Of a stretch of DNA of 64,000 nucleotides, positions 20,963-30,090 are shown one piece after another. Both the position numbers and the translations under genes were made by a program. Each line of letters starts with the position of its first letter. Positions within the stretch are counted from its first letter, which is position 1. This DNA comes from JACVRW01 sp963819635 (GTDB lineage Bacteria; Actinomycetota; Thermoleophilia; Solirubrobacterales; Thermoleophilaceae), in the NCBI GenBank assembly GCA_963819635.1, contig CAWFWX010000003.1, forward strand, positions 1,116,001-1,180,000, read 5' to 3'. Under the pieces are notes generated by a model that ran no database searches, was not told the DNA's origin, and saw only the letters and a program-made list of their open reading frames with translations.

Positions 20963-20968
20963 AGCGTA
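20963..20968 (-). promoter_or_regulatory. TACGCT box 7 nt before the CTG start of the peroxiredoxin
   Basis: On the minus strand TACGCT is followed by CAGAGCC and then CTG. This matches the TANNNT plus 6-10 nt spacing before other start codons in the window and supports initiation at this CTG on a leaderless mRNA. Confidence 0.35.
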
Positions 20969-21048
20969 CGGCAGGCGAATGACGGGCAACCCAGGGGCCG
21001 GTGGCGGTGCGTTCATCCGGCGACCGGGGCGGGTGGCCGGCGCGTTCA

Positions 21049-21996
21049 TCAGGCGACGGCCCACCCACCGGCGATCCGCACCCGACGAATTGTCCGCTCG
21101 CCGTGCACGGTCACGTCGTCCCACGTGAAGCGCACGACCCTGTAACCAGCCAGCTCCAGGTCGGCGTCGCTTGCGGCGTCCCGCTCGCGGTCGCGGCGCG
21201 TGCGGTGGAACTCGAAGCCATCGACCTGGACGGCGAGGCGCTCGGCCGACCAGTAGGCATCGACCTCGTGGGTGCCGGTTTCGCCATCGACGAGGGCGTT
21301 GAAGGATGGGCGCGGGATGTCCGCCGTGGTCTCGACGAGCTCCCTGAACCGCCGCTCGAGCCTGCTCTTCTGCGTGCTGGGCGCGTAAGCGGCGATCGCC
21401 CGCCGGAGCGCCCGCGCTCCCCGCCGGCCGTTGGCGCGGTTCAAGACGTCGACGACCGCATCGAGGTCAAGGAGACCAAGCCGCTCCGCGCGATCGATCG
21501 CGGCGGTGAGGTCTGACGGCCGAACGACAGCAGCGAGGTCGAGCAGGGTGCGGGCGACGCTGGTCACCGGAATGCCGTCCTTGACAGTGACGTCCTGCGG
21601 GTCGAGGAGCCGGGACTCACGCACGTTCACGCCCCCCACGCGATGGCGTCCACGGCAGACAGTGACGTCGATGCGCCCGCTGTGTGGCCGGAGACCCCAC
21701 AGGTCGGCGGCCGAGCGGTGACTCAGTACGGCACCCGACCCGCACGCCATCACGGCGGCTAGATATGTGCCTGACCGAGTAAGCGTGCCGAGGGACATCG
21801 CGAAGACTCGTCCGCCATAGAGCGGATGTAGTACGCCGGCCCTGACGCGCCGGCGGATCGCGAACCTGTCGAGTCCGAGGCGGGCCAACTGGGTTCGTGC
21901 CACGATCCCATGCTGCTTGCCAGCCAGTCGCGCGATCGCCGGCCCGCGACCAGGTGGCCGAGAATCGTTGCGCATTCCGCTACGAATCTCTGCCAC
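21049..21996 (-). CDS. AbiEi-antitoxin-like N-domain fused to DUF559 (PD-(D/E)xK-like) domain
   Basis: Up to 315 aa. Residues about 20-90 (AIARLAGKQHGIVARTQLARL) form the winged-helix AbiEi-antitoxin type domain. The middle resembles the AbiEi C-terminal region. Residues about 230-310 look like DUF559/Vsr nuclease-type: VDAYWSAERLAVQVDG, FEFHRTRRDRERD, GYRVVRFTWDDV. The usual EVDG Glu is Gln here, so nuclease activity is doubtful. No AbiEii toxin is adjacent. The first 16 codons come from a 51-bp palindromic repeat. Starts are GTG 21996 or ATG 21975, both inside that repeat. Confidence 0.75.
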   Translation of the reverse strand: MAEIRSGMRNDSRPPGRGPAIARLAGKQHGIVARTQLARLGLDRFAIRRRVRAGVLHPLYGGRVFAMSLGTLTRSGTYLAAVMACGSGAVLSHRSAADLWGLRPHSGRIDVTVCRGRHRVGGVNVRESRLLDPQDVTVKDGIPVTSVARTLLDLAAVVRPSDLTAAIDRAERLGLLDLDAVVDVLNRANGRRGARALRRAIAAYAPSTQKSRLERRFRELVETTADIPRPSFNALVDGETGTHEVDAYWSAERLAVQVDGFEFHRTRRDRERDAASDADLELAGYRVVRFTWDDVTVHGERTIRRVRIAGGWAVA

Positions 21997-22000
21997 CTGG
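21950..22000. repeat. 51-bp palindromic repeat, copy 1
   Basis: Two 23-nt arms flank a 5-nt loop: the left arm starts CCAGGTGGCCGAGAATCG and the right arm ends ATCTCTGCCACCTGG. The arms match at 20 of 23 positions. Copy 2 lies at 37824-37874; in inverted orientation the two agree at 43 of 51 bases. Here the element covers the 5' end of the AbiEi/DUF559 gene and supplies its possible start codons. Confidence 0.8.
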
Positions 22001-22139
22001 CGAGGGTTGCAGGCGGGGTGTTACGGGTGGGTGACCTGTGTGACGTCTGGGCTACGCGTGCGTTACGCCCGGGCGGCTGGGGCGCTGGCGTGGGTGGGCC
22101 GGCGGCCGCCGGAGTTGCGTGGGTGGTGGCGGGTCGGGG

Positions 22140-24239
22140 TTAGACCAGGAACGGGATGATCAGCAGCGCCACGATGTTCGCCACCTTGATCATCGGGTTG
22201 ATCGCCGGGCCGGCCGTGTCCTTGTAGGGGTCGCCGACCGTGTCGCCCGTGACGGACGCGGCGTGGGCCTCCGAGCCCTTGCCGCCGTACTCGCCGTCCT
22301 CGATCAGCTTCTTGGCGTTGTCCCACGCGCCGCCGCCGGCGGTCATCGAGACAGCCATGAAGAAGCCGACCACGATCACGCCGATCAGCAGGCCACCCAG
22401 TGCCTGGGTTGAAAGCAGGCCGACCACCAGCGTGACCACGATGGGGATCAGCGCCGGGATGACCATCTCCTTCTGCGCCGAAGCGGTCACGATCGCGACG
22501 GCCCGGGCGTAGTCCGGCTTCTCCGTGCGGTCCATGATGCCCGGCTTCTCCCTGAACTGCCGGCGCACCTCCTCGACCACGCCGGCGGCGGCGCGGCCGA
22601 CGGCCTCGATCGCCAGCGCAGCGAACAGGTAGACCATCATGCCGCCGACAAGCAGCCCGACGAGCACCTCGGGCTGCGATATGTCGAAGGACACCACCTG
22701 CGCGCCCTCCTTCGCCGCCTCCTCGCGGAGCTCCTCGACGAAGGCGGCGAACAGGACCAGCGCCGCAAGGACGGCCGACCCGATCGCGTACCCCTTCGTC
22801 ACGGCCTTCGTGGTGTTGCCGACCGCGTCCAGCGGGTCGGTCACGTTCCGCACGTCCTCAGGCAGGTTCGCCATCTCGGCGATACCGCCGGCGTTGTCGG
22901 TGATCGGACCGAACGCGTCCAGGGCGACGATCAGACCCGTGAGCGACAGCTGCGCCATCACCGCCACGGCGATGCCGTAGATGCCGCCGAGCTCGTTGGC
23001 GAGCAGGATTCCGCCAACCAGCAGGATCGCCGGGAGGGCCGTGGACTGGAAGCCCTGGGCGAGCCCCTGGATGATGTTCGTTGCGTGACCCGTCTGCGAA
23101 GCGCGCGCCGTGGTGCGGACCGGCCGGAAGCGCGTGGACGTGTAGTAGTCCGTGATCACGAACAGGCCCGCGGTCACGCCGACTCCCACCAGCGTGCAGA
23201 ACCAGAGCTTGATGGCGGTCGGCGGATCGGCGCCGGCGCGAAGCAGGTCGGAGACGCCCTCCTTGTAGGAGAGGTCGTCCATCATCACGAGCGTGATCGG
23301 CAGAAACGCGGCCGCGGCCAGGACGCCGGACACGATCAGGCCCTGGTAGAGCGCCCGTTCGACGTTGCCGGCGCGGCTTCGCACCGCATACGTGCCGATG
23401 ATCGAGGCGATCAGCGACACGCCGCCGATCACGAGCGGATAGGTGGCCACGGTGCCGATCTCCTGGAACGTCAGGACGCCGAGCAGCATCACGGCCACGG
23501 CGGTCACGGCGTAGGTCTCGAACAGGTCGGCGGCCATACCGGCGCAGTCGCCGACGTTGTCGCCCACGTTGTCGGCGATCACCGCCGGGTTGCGCGGGTC
23601 GTCCTCGGGGATGCCGGCCTCGATCTTGCCGACGAGGTCGGCGCCCACGTCGGCGGCCTTGGTGAAGATTCCGCCGCCCAGACGGGCGAAGACGGAGATC
23701 AGAGAGCCACCGAAGCCGAGGCCGATGAGTGCGTCGATGGCGTCGCGCTCATCGGTGCCCGCGGCAATCAGGATCCCGTAGTAGCCGGCAACGCCGAGCA
23801 GCGCGAGGCCGGCCACGAGCATGCCTGTGACGGCGCCGCCCTTGAAGGCCACCTCCAGCGCCTTCGAGACGCCGGAGCGCGCGGACTCGGCGACGCGCGC
23901 GTTCGCGCGCACCGAGACGTTCATCCCGATGAAGCCGGCCGAGCCCGAGAAGATGCCGCCGATCAGGAACCCGACCGCCACCAGGATGCCGTTGGCGTCC
24001 TGGGCCTCGAGCCCGATCGCAAGCACGATCGCGAGCACCACGGCAACGCCGGCGATGATCGTGTATTGGCGCTTCAGGTACGCGGTCGCGCCCTCCTGCA
24101 CGGCGGTGGAGATGTCCTGCATCTCCTGGTTGCCGGGCGAGAGCGCCAGGAGCCAGCGCGACGTGACGACGCCGTAAATCACGGCGCAGCCCGCACAGAC
24201 GAGCGCGATTACCACGCCCCAGTCAGTCAGGAATTCCAA
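22140..24239 (-). CDS. hppA: Membrane-bound proton-pumping pyrophosphatase (K+-independent type)
   Basis: Integral membrane enzyme of 699 aa with about 16 helices that couples PPi hydrolysis to H+ export. Substrate-site motifs are DVGADLVGKIE, DNVGDNVGDCAGMAADLFE and DTVGDPYKDTAGPAINP. The segment GNTTKAVTKG has Lys and Thr at the two positions that separate K+-independent enzymes from K+-dependent ones (Ala in the latter). A TTG start at 24239 is preceded by GGAGG about 10 nt upstream, one of few clear ribosome-binding sites here. It stands alone and ends in a C-rich 140-bp gap. Confidence 0.95.
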   Translation of the reverse strand: MEFLTDWGVVIALVCAGCAVIYGVVTSRWLLALSPGNQEMQDISTAVQEGATAYLKRQYTIIAGVAVVLAIVLAIGLEAQDANGILVAVGFLIGGIFSGSAGFIGMNVSVRANARVAESARSGVSKALEVAFKGGAVTGMLVAGLALLGVAGYYGILIAAGTDERDAIDALIGLGFGGSLISVFARLGGGIFTKAADVGADLVGKIEAGIPEDDPRNPAVIADNVGDNVGDCAGMAADLFETYAVTAVAVMLLGVLTFQEIGTVATYPLVIGGVSLIASIIGTYAVRSRAGNVERALYQGLIVSGVLAAAAFLPITLVMMDDLSYKEGVSDLLRAGADPPTAIKLWFCTLVGVGVTAGLFVITDYYTSTRFRPVRTTARASQTGHATNIIQGLAQGFQSTALPAILLVGGILLANELGGIYGIAVAVMAQLSLTGLIVALDAFGPITDNAGGIAEMANLPEDVRNVTDPLDAVGNTTKAVTKGYAIGSAVLAALVLFAAFVEELREEAAKEGAQVVSFDISQPEVLVGLLVGGMMVYLFAALAIEAVGRAAAGVVEEVRRQFREKPGIMDRTEKPDYARAVAIVTASAQKEMVIPALIPIVVTLVVGLLSTQALGGLLIGVIVVGFFMAVSMTAGGGAWDNAKKLIEDGEYGGKGSEAHAASVTGDTVGDPYKDTAGPAINPMIKVANIVALLIIPFLV

Positions 24240-24288
24240 GGGGTATGTCCTCCGTCTTGATTCAGAAGAGCCAGCGCGCGGCGCCCCG

Positions 24289-25080
24289 CTAGTGGTGGAC
24301 GATTGCGCTGTCCAGCGCCGTCGCGCAGATGTCGTCCGGCTGCGGGCCGATTTTCGGCACCGCCCGGAACAAGAGCGCGCGCAGTCTATCGAGGTTCTCG
24401 GCGAACACGCCGAATGCCGCGTCGGCCGACACCGGGGGGACGTCGGGCATGCCCTCGAGACCCACGTCGTAGTCGGTCACGAGCGAGATGTTCGCGTAGC
24501 AGAGGGCGAGCTCCCGGGCGAGCCAGGCCTCCGGGTACTGGGTCATGTTCACGACGTCGAAGCCGCTGGCGGCGAACCAGCGCGACTCCGCCCTCGTCGA
24601 GAAGCGCGGACCCTCGATCACGACCACGGTTCCGCCCTCCACGACCGGGATCCCCTCCTCGCGGGCGCACTCGGCGAGCACCCGCCTGAGGTCCGGGCAA
24701 TACGGGTCCGCGGCCGACACGTGGGTGGTCTGCGGGCCGTCGTAGAAGGTGCTCTCGCGGTTCGCCGTCCGGTCCACGAACTGGTCGCAGAGGACGAACG
24801 TGCCGGGCGCGAGGTCCGGCTTGAGCGACCCGCAGGCGGAGGGGCCGATGATGCGGTCGGCACCCACCTCCTTCATCGCCCAGATGTTCGCGCGGTAGTT
24901 GATCCGGTGCGGCGGCAGCGTGTGCTCGTCCCCATGGCGAGGCATGAAGGCCACGTCGTGACCCTCGATCTGCCCCACCCGCACCGGGGCGGACGCGGGC
25001 CCGTAGGGCGTCGCCACCGGCATCTCCGTCATGTCGTCGAGGAACCTGTAGAAGCCGGAGCCTCCGAAGATCCCGATCAC
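24289..25080 (-). CDS. mtnP: S-methyl-5'-thioadenosine phosphorylase
   Basis: Purine-nucleoside-phosphorylase fold of 263 aa that splits methylthioadenosine to adenine and 5-methylthioribose-1-phosphate for methionine salvage. Motifs: GIFGGSGFY at the N-terminus, PRHGDEHTLPPHRINYRAN (phosphate site), VIEGPRFSTRAES, NMTQYPEAWLARE and TDYDVG with the base-binding Asp. Start GTG 25080 overlaps the DUF1844 gene's TGA. A closely related family member could prefer inosine or adenosine, but the NMT and TDYD patterns favour MTA. Confidence 0.88.
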   Translation of the reverse strand: MIGIFGGSGFYRFLDDMTEMPVATPYGPASAPVRVGQIEGHDVAFMPRHGDEHTLPPHRINYRANIWAMKEVGADRIIGPSACGSLKPDLAPGTFVLCDQFVDRTANRESTFYDGPQTTHVSAADPYCPDLRRVLAECAREEGIPVVEGGTVVVIEGPRFSTRAESRWFAASGFDVVNMTQYPEAWLARELALCYANISLVTDYDVGLEGMPDVPPVSADAAFGVFAENLDRLRALLFRAVPKIGPQPDDICATALDSAIVHH

Positions 25081-25406
25081 GAGCCCGGCGTCCAGATCTT
25101 CGGTGGCGGTGGTGGCTCGTCCTTCTTCTCGGACGACTCCCGGACGTAGAGCATCTGGATCTGGTCGAGGGCGTTCTGGATGGGCGCGTTGGCCTCCTCC
25201 GGAACGAGCGGCAGCATGTGGCGGGCCGCGTCGATCGCCCGCTTCGCCTCCTCGGGGTCCTTTGCGCCCTCCACGGACAGCTTCTGCCCGGCCAGGTTCA
25301 CCAGGGTCGCGACCGTCTGGACCACGACGTCCTCGGTCTTGATCTGACGCAGGGCGTCGAGCAGCTGCTCCTCCGTCGGCTCGCCCGGCTGGTTCGGCTC
25401 GTTCAC
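25077..25406 (-). CDS. DUF1844 family protein
   Basis: 109 aa. The central part EDVVVQTVATLVNLAGQKLS and IDAARHMLPLVPEE are the conserved helices of DUF1844, and the C-terminus ends in the characteristic KIWTPGS. Start GTG 25406 overlaps the TGA of the upstream ligase gene, and its stop overlaps the mtnP start. The family is small, soluble and uncharacterised. Confidence 0.8.
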   Translation of the reverse strand: MNEPNQPGEPTEEQLLDALRQIKTEDVVVQTVATLVNLAGQKLSVEGAKDPEEAKRAIDAARHMLPLVPEEANAPIQNALDQIQMLYVRESSEKKDEPPPPPKIWTPGS

Positions 25407-26549
25407 GTCGCCACCTCCTCGGCCGCGTAGGTGCGCTGTGTGAGCGCCACCTCGTCGGCGTAGATGTCCTTCATCGACGCGCCCTCGGCCAGGCGGCGCT
25501 TCTGGCGCTGCGCGCCGTTCTCGTCCGGAAGCGCGATGTCGATTCCGAGCGCCATGCGCGCCGGCGTCGTCCATGCGAGCAGCCGGTCGCGGGCGGCCGC
25601 GGCCGGGTACTCCTCGGCCCGCTCGAGGTCGATCAGCTTGCCGTCGAGCCCGTGCCGGATCGCGCGCCAGAAGTTCTCCTCGACGACCCGTGGCGGCGGA
25701 TCGTCGAACGGAGCGCCCTCGTCGTGGTCGAGCGCGGCCTGGGCCACGCACGAGGTGATCAGCGCCGCCAGCGCCGTCGAGTCCTCTGCGCTCGCCTGCG
25801 CGTCGCAGATCCTCATCTCGACCGTCCCGTACGAGTGGTGCGGACGCACGCTCCACCAGACCTGCGTGAACTCCTGGATCGAGCGGGTTCGCATCAGGAA
25901 GCACGATGTAGTCCGCGTACGCCTGCCAGCCGCCGAAGGGATCGGGGATCCCGCAGCGGGGGAAGCTCTTCGTGAAGATCTGGCTCCGAGCCGAGTGGAG
26001 CCCGGAATGGCGGCCGTCGAGGAAGGGCGAGTTGGCCGAGATCGCCAGGAGCTCGGGCATCACGACCCGCAGCCGGTCGCAGACCCTGATCGCCCGCTCC
26101 GCGCCGCGCACCCCCACGTGCACGTGCAGGCTGAACGTGTTGTTTCGCCACGCGACGTACTGGAGCTGGTCCTCCACGCGCCGGTAGTGCTCGGTGTCGA
26201 TGATCTGCTGCTCCTGCCATGCGCTCCACGGATGCGTGCCCGTGGCTCCGAGCAGCGCCTCGTTCCGCCCAGCCAGCGCGAACAGCCGCGAGCGCGCCTC
26301 GCGCTGCTTCGCGATCGCGTCGGAGAACGTCTCGCCGCGGCCCGAGCGGATCTCGATCTCGGAGCGGATCAGCTCGCCCGCGACCGACTCCGCCAGCACC
26401 GGGTCGTCCTGGGCGAGTTGGCGCAGCTCCTCGAAGCGGTGATCGAGCGACAGCGTGCGCGGATCCAGGATCGCGAACTCCTCCTCGATCCCGACCGTGA
26501 AGTCGGTCGAGGCCTCGAAGACCTCTCTGACTCGCGGCATGTCGAGCAT
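25403..26549 (-). CDS. YbdK-type carboxylate-amine ligase (glutamate-cysteine ligase 2 family), one frameshift
   Basis: About 381 aa after removing one base near 25899. The N-terminus FTVGIEEEFAILDP is the ATP/metal-binding start of the GCS2 family. HVHVGV, SANSPFLDGRHSGLHSARS, then after the shift RTRSIQEFTQVWWSVRPH and GTVEMRICDAQ complete the fold. YbdK proteins have weak glutamate-cysteine ligase activity; some actinobacterial members (EgtA-like, mycothiol-independent) have other roles. It lies 9 bp downstream of rex and overlaps the DUF1844 gene. Confidence 0.85.
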
Positions 26550-26558
26550 TGGGGGACC

Positions 26559-27251
26559 TCAGGTGAGGTAGAAGTAGAGCGCGTAGAGCAGGTCCACCGC
26601 GGGGCTCGAGGTGTGAACGGTGACCTCGGGTGGCACCTGCAGCAGTGCCTCGGAGTAGTTGAAGATGATCTTCACGCCCGCCTCGACGAGGTCGTCCGCG
26701 ACCTCCTGCGCCGCGTCGGTGGGCACGGCCAGGACTCCAACGACCACGTCCTCGTCGCGAATGACGCGCTCGAGCTCGTCGTACGGGTGCACCGTCAGGT
26801 TGTCGCCGATCTGCGTGCCGACCTTGCTCGGGTCCTTGTCGAACAGCGCCACGACCCGGAATCCGTGGTCGGCGAAGATGTCCGATCCCGCGATCGCCTG
26901 GCCGAGGTTGCCGGCGCCGAACAGCGCGATGTTGTGCTTCCCCGTGCTCCGCAGGATCTTGCGGATCTGCGACACGAGCGAGTCGACGTTGTAGCCCACC
27001 CCGCGCTTGCCGAACTTGCCGAAGCCGGACAGATCCCGGCGGATCTGGGTGGAGTTCACGTGCGTGTAGTCCGCGAGCTCCTGGGACGAGATCGTCTCGC
27101 GCCCCATCTTCTTCGCCTGGGTAAGGACCTGCAGATATCGCGACAGTCGGGCGGCGACACCGAGCGACAGCCGCTCGGATGTCCCGGGCTCGGCGTCTGG
27201 CCGAACCGGCTGAAGCCCGACGCCGCCCGGTGTTGCGTCGTCGTACCTCAC
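26559..27251 (-). CDS. rex: Redox-sensing transcriptional repressor Rex
   Basis: 230-aa NAD+/NADH sensor. The N-terminal winged helix (about 35-100) includes ELADYTHVNSTQIRRDLSGF. The Rossmann domain has ALFGAGNLGQAIAG and ends with the domain-swapped helix (SPAVDLLYALYFYLT). Rex represses respiratory and fermentation genes when NADH is low. No TTGTGAA-type Rex palindrome was found beside it. GTG start 27251 overlaps the glutaredoxin-like gene's stop, so both are co-expressed. Confidence 0.93.
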   Translation of the reverse strand: MRYDDATPGGVGLQPVRPDAEPGTSERLSLGVAARLSRYLQVLTQAKKMGRETISSQELADYTHVNSTQIRRDLSGFGKFGKRGVGYNVDSLVSQIRKILRSTGKHNIALFGAGNLGQAIAGSDIFADHGFRVVALFDKDPSKVGTQIGDNLTVHPYDELERVIRDEDVVVGVLAVPTDAAQEVADDLVEAGVKIIFNYSEALLQVPPEVTVHTSSPAVDLLYALYFYLT

Positions 27252-27496
27252 GAGCTGTCCACTCTACAGAGCCGCTCCACGAGCACCGCCTCCTCGACGA
27301 AGTAGGCGAAGAGCTCCTCGCCGTTCAGAGCCAGTACCGGAATCCGCTCTCCGTACTCCCGCAGCAGCACGGGGTCCAGCGACACATCGACCTCCCGCAG
27401 CTCGAACGGATGCTCAGCGCGCACCCGCTGAACCAGCTCGCGTGCTTCGTCGCACAGGTGGCAGCCCGGCTTGCCGTACAGAGTCACGAAGGCCAC
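27248..27496 (-). CDS. Glutaredoxin-like (DUF836) thiol protein
   Basis: 82 aa thioredoxin-fold mini-protein. The active-site motif CHLC follows the first strand (VTLYGKPGCHLCDEA), and IPVLALNGEE supplies the cis-Pro. It heads the rex operon and is divergent from the antiporter gene, with only 26 bp between the two starts. GTG start at 27496. A redox-linked role alongside Rex is likely but not shown. Confidence 0.85.
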   Translation of the reverse strand: MAFVTLYGKPGCHLCDEARELVQRVRAEHPFELREVDVSLDPVLLREYGERIPVLALNGEELFAYFVEEAVLVERLCRVDSS

Positions 27497-27522
27497 GCGG
27501 AGGATGCTGCCACTCTTTTCGC

Positions 27523-29101
27523 GTGGAGCACATCGAGCTGATCGTGTTCGGGCTCCTGCTCGCGATCGCCGCCCTCGCCGTGCTCGCTCGGGTGGTCCGC
27601 GTGCCCTATCCGGTCACGCTCGTGCTGGGCGGCGCGGTGATCGGCTTCATGCCGGGCGTTCCGGACGTGACCCTCGACCCGGATCTCGTGCTGCTGATCT
27701 TCCTGCCGCCGCTCCTGTACGGCGCGGCGTTCTTCACCTCGGTGCGGGACCTGCGCCGCAACGCGCGGGCGATCGCGATGCTCTCGATCCCGCTCGTCCT
27801 CGTGACGATGGGCGCCGTGGCGCTCGTCGCCCACGAGGTGATCGGGCTCGACTGGGGGCCGGCCTTCGTGCTCGGCGCGATCGTCTCGCCGACGGACGCG
27901 GTCGCGCCGGCGGAGATCATGCGGCGCATCGGCGCGCCGCGGCGCCTCGTGAGCATCGTCGAGGGCGAGAACCTCACGAACGACTGGACCGCCCTCGTGC
28001 TGTACCGCTTCGCCGTCGTCGCGGTCGTGAGCGGCTCGTTCTCCATCTGGGAGGCGGTGCCGAAGTTCATCGTCACCGGCGTCGGCGGCGTGCTCGTGGG
28101 GCTGCGCGGCCGGGCGGGTGATCCGCGAGGTCCGCCGCCGCATCGACGACCCGCCGACCGAGATCACGATCTCGATCCTGTCGGGCTACGCGGCCTATCT
28201 CCCCGCCGAGGAGCTCGGGCTCTCAGGCGTCATCGCCGCGGTGACCACCGGGCTCTACATGGGCTGGCACACCCCGGAGCTCACCACGCCGCTGATGCGG
28301 CTCCAGGGCCTGGCGGTCTGGGAGATCCTCACCTTCCTCCTGAACGCCGTGCTGTTCCTGCTGGTGGGCCTCCAGCTCCCGGGGATCCTCGACACGCTCT
28401 CCGGGCGCACCACCGGCGAGCTGTTCCTCTGGGGAGCGCTGGTCAGCCTGGTGGTGATCGTCGTGCGGCTCGCGTGGATGTTCACCATCCCCTACCTGGT
28501 CCAGTCCGCCGACCGGCACGTGACCCAGCGCGGGCGGCGGGCGCCCGCGCCCGAGCGGCTCGTCGTCGGCTGGGCCGGGATGCGCGGGTCGGTGTCGCTC
28601 GCCGCCGCGCTCGCCGTGCCGCTCACGATCGACGCCGGCGGCGACTTCCCGGAGCGCAACCTGATCATCTTCCTCGCGTTCGCGGTGATACTCGTGACGC
28701 TCGTCGGCCAGGGCCTGACGCTGGCGCCGCTGATCACCTGGCTCGGCCTGATGGACGACGGTGTCGAGGAGCGCGAGGAGCGGGTCGCACGCCAGCGCGT
28801 GGCCGAGGCGGGTCTCACCAGGATCGACGAGCTCGGCGAGCCCGACTGGATCAACCCCGACAGCGTCGGCCGGGCGCGCGCCATGCTCGACTACCGCGCG
28901 CGGCGCTTCGGTGCGCTCGTCGACGGCGACGACGACGGCTTGGAGGACCGCACCGATGCCTGGCGGCGCCTCCAGCGCCACCTCTTCGAGGCTCAGCGCG
29001 GCGAGCTGGTGTCGATGCGAAACGCCGGCGAGATCAGCGACGAGGTGCGCCGCAGGATCGAGCGCGACCTGGACCTCGAGGAATCGCGGCTCGAGCACTA
29101 G
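27523..29101 (+). CDS. CPA1-family Na+/H+ antiporter (one frameshift)
   Basis: About 525 aa after removing one C near 28102. About twelve membrane helices; the CPA1 ion-binding motifs are VSPTDAVAPAEI and VEGENLTNDWTALVL (the ND pair). A late GWAGMRGSVSLAAALAVPL helix contains the conserved Arg. The last 110 residues are a soluble, charged tail (EERVARQRVAEAGLTRIDEL). Relatives exchange Na+ or K+ for H+ in pH and salt control. GTG 27523 begins right before the first helix. Confidence 0.88.
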
Positions 29102-29118
29102 AGGAGAACACCGCTGGA

Positions 29119-30090
29119 CTACAGCCTCGCGGCGGCGTCGAGGCTGAGGTAGTCGGGGTACGGCAGCGGCTCGAGGAAGCGCGCCGCGCCGGCGATCATC
29201 GCCGCGTTGTCGGTGCAGAGCTCGACGGGAGGCACCCACACCGGCACGCCGAGCCCGGCCACGGCCTCCCGGAGCTCCGAGTTCGCCGCCACGCCGCCCC
29301 CGATCGCGAGCCGCTCGATCCCCTCGCGCTCCACCGCGGCGCGGGTGCGGCTCACGAGCGCGTCGACGATCGCCCGCTGGTAGGAGGCCGCCAGGTCGGC
29401 GGCGTGCTCCGGCGCCGCGTCGCCGAGGTCACGGGTCGCGTACAGAAGGGCCGTCTTCAGGCCGCTGAAGCTGAAGTCGAGCTCGCCGGGAGCGCTGCGG
29501 GGGAACTCGAAGGCCTCCGGGTCGCCCTCCCGGGCGAGCCGGTCGAGCGCCGGGCCGCCCGGATAGCCGAGACCCAGCAGGCGCGCGCCCTTGTCGAATG
29601 CCTCGCCCGCCGCGTCGTCGAGGGTCTGGCCGAGCACCTCGTAGCGCGCCGGATCGTCCACGCGCGCGAGGAAGGTGTGGCCGCCGCTCGCCACCAGGCA
29701 CAGGTAGGGAGGCTCGACCGGGGTCTCCCCCAGCGTGCTCGCGACCACGTGGCCGTGGAGGTGGTCAACCGGAACCAGCGGCAGCCGCCGTGTGGCCGCG
29801 ATCGCCTTCGCGGAGGAGACACCGACGAGCAGCGCCCCGATCAGGCCCGGCCCGCGCGTCACGGCGACGGTGTCGACGTCGCCGAGCGTCGCTCCCGCTC
29901 GCTCCAGCGCGTCGGCGGTCACGGCGTCGACGAGCTCCAGGTGGTGGCGCGAGGCGATCTCGGGCACGACGCCGCCGTAGCGGGCGTGGAGCAGGCCCTG
30001 CGAGGCGATCACATTCGAGGCGATCCGCCCGTCGTCGCTGACGACGGCGGCACAGGTGTCGTCGCAGCTCGTCTCGAGCGCGAGAATCAC
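29119..30090 (-). CDS. tsaD: tRNA N6-adenosine threonylcarbamoyltransferase TsaD
   Basis: 323 aa ASKHA-fold enzyme that transfers threonylcarbamoyl from TC-AMP to A37 of ANN-decoding tRNAs. Motifs: ILALETSCDDT at the N-terminus, metal-binding EIASRHHLE, VTRGPGLIGALLVG, ASGGHTFL, and the late GGVAANSELRE with CTDNAAMIA. GTG start 30090 is chosen from the GTGA overlap with rimI and the family's usual first strand; a longer start upstream would run into rimI. Last gene of tsaE-tsaB-rimI-tsaD. Confidence 0.95.
   Translation of the reverse strand: MILALETSCDDTCAAVVSDDGRIASNVIASQGLLHARYGGVVPEIASRHHLELVDAVTADALERAGATLGDVDTVAVTRGPGLIGALLVGVSSAKAIAATRRLPLVPVDHLHGHVVASTLGETPVEPPYLCLVASGGHTFLARVDDPARYEVLGQTLDDAAGEAFDKGARLLGLGYPGGPALDRLAREGDPEAFEFPRSAPGELDFSFSGLKTALLYATRDLGDAAPEHAADLAASYQRAIVDALVSRTRAAVEREGIERLAIGGGVAANSELREAVAGLGVPVWVPPVELCTDNAAMIAGAARFLEPLPYPDYLSLDAAARL

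Noticed and set aside
19001..21124. Extending the amine oxidase upstream to 21124
   Set aside because: The extra 240 residues run out of frame through the peroxiredoxin gene and have shadow composition; relatives start at SRSLAD.
21997..22139. CRP-like site (GTGACCTGTGTGAC) and hppA terminator
   Set aside because: The GTGAC copies are direct, not inverted, repeats, and the GC-rich palindrome near 22100 has no loop or T-run.
26559..27530. Rex operator (TTGTGAA-N6-TTCACAA type) near rex
   Set aside because: No such palindrome is present between the glutaredoxin-like and antiporter genes.
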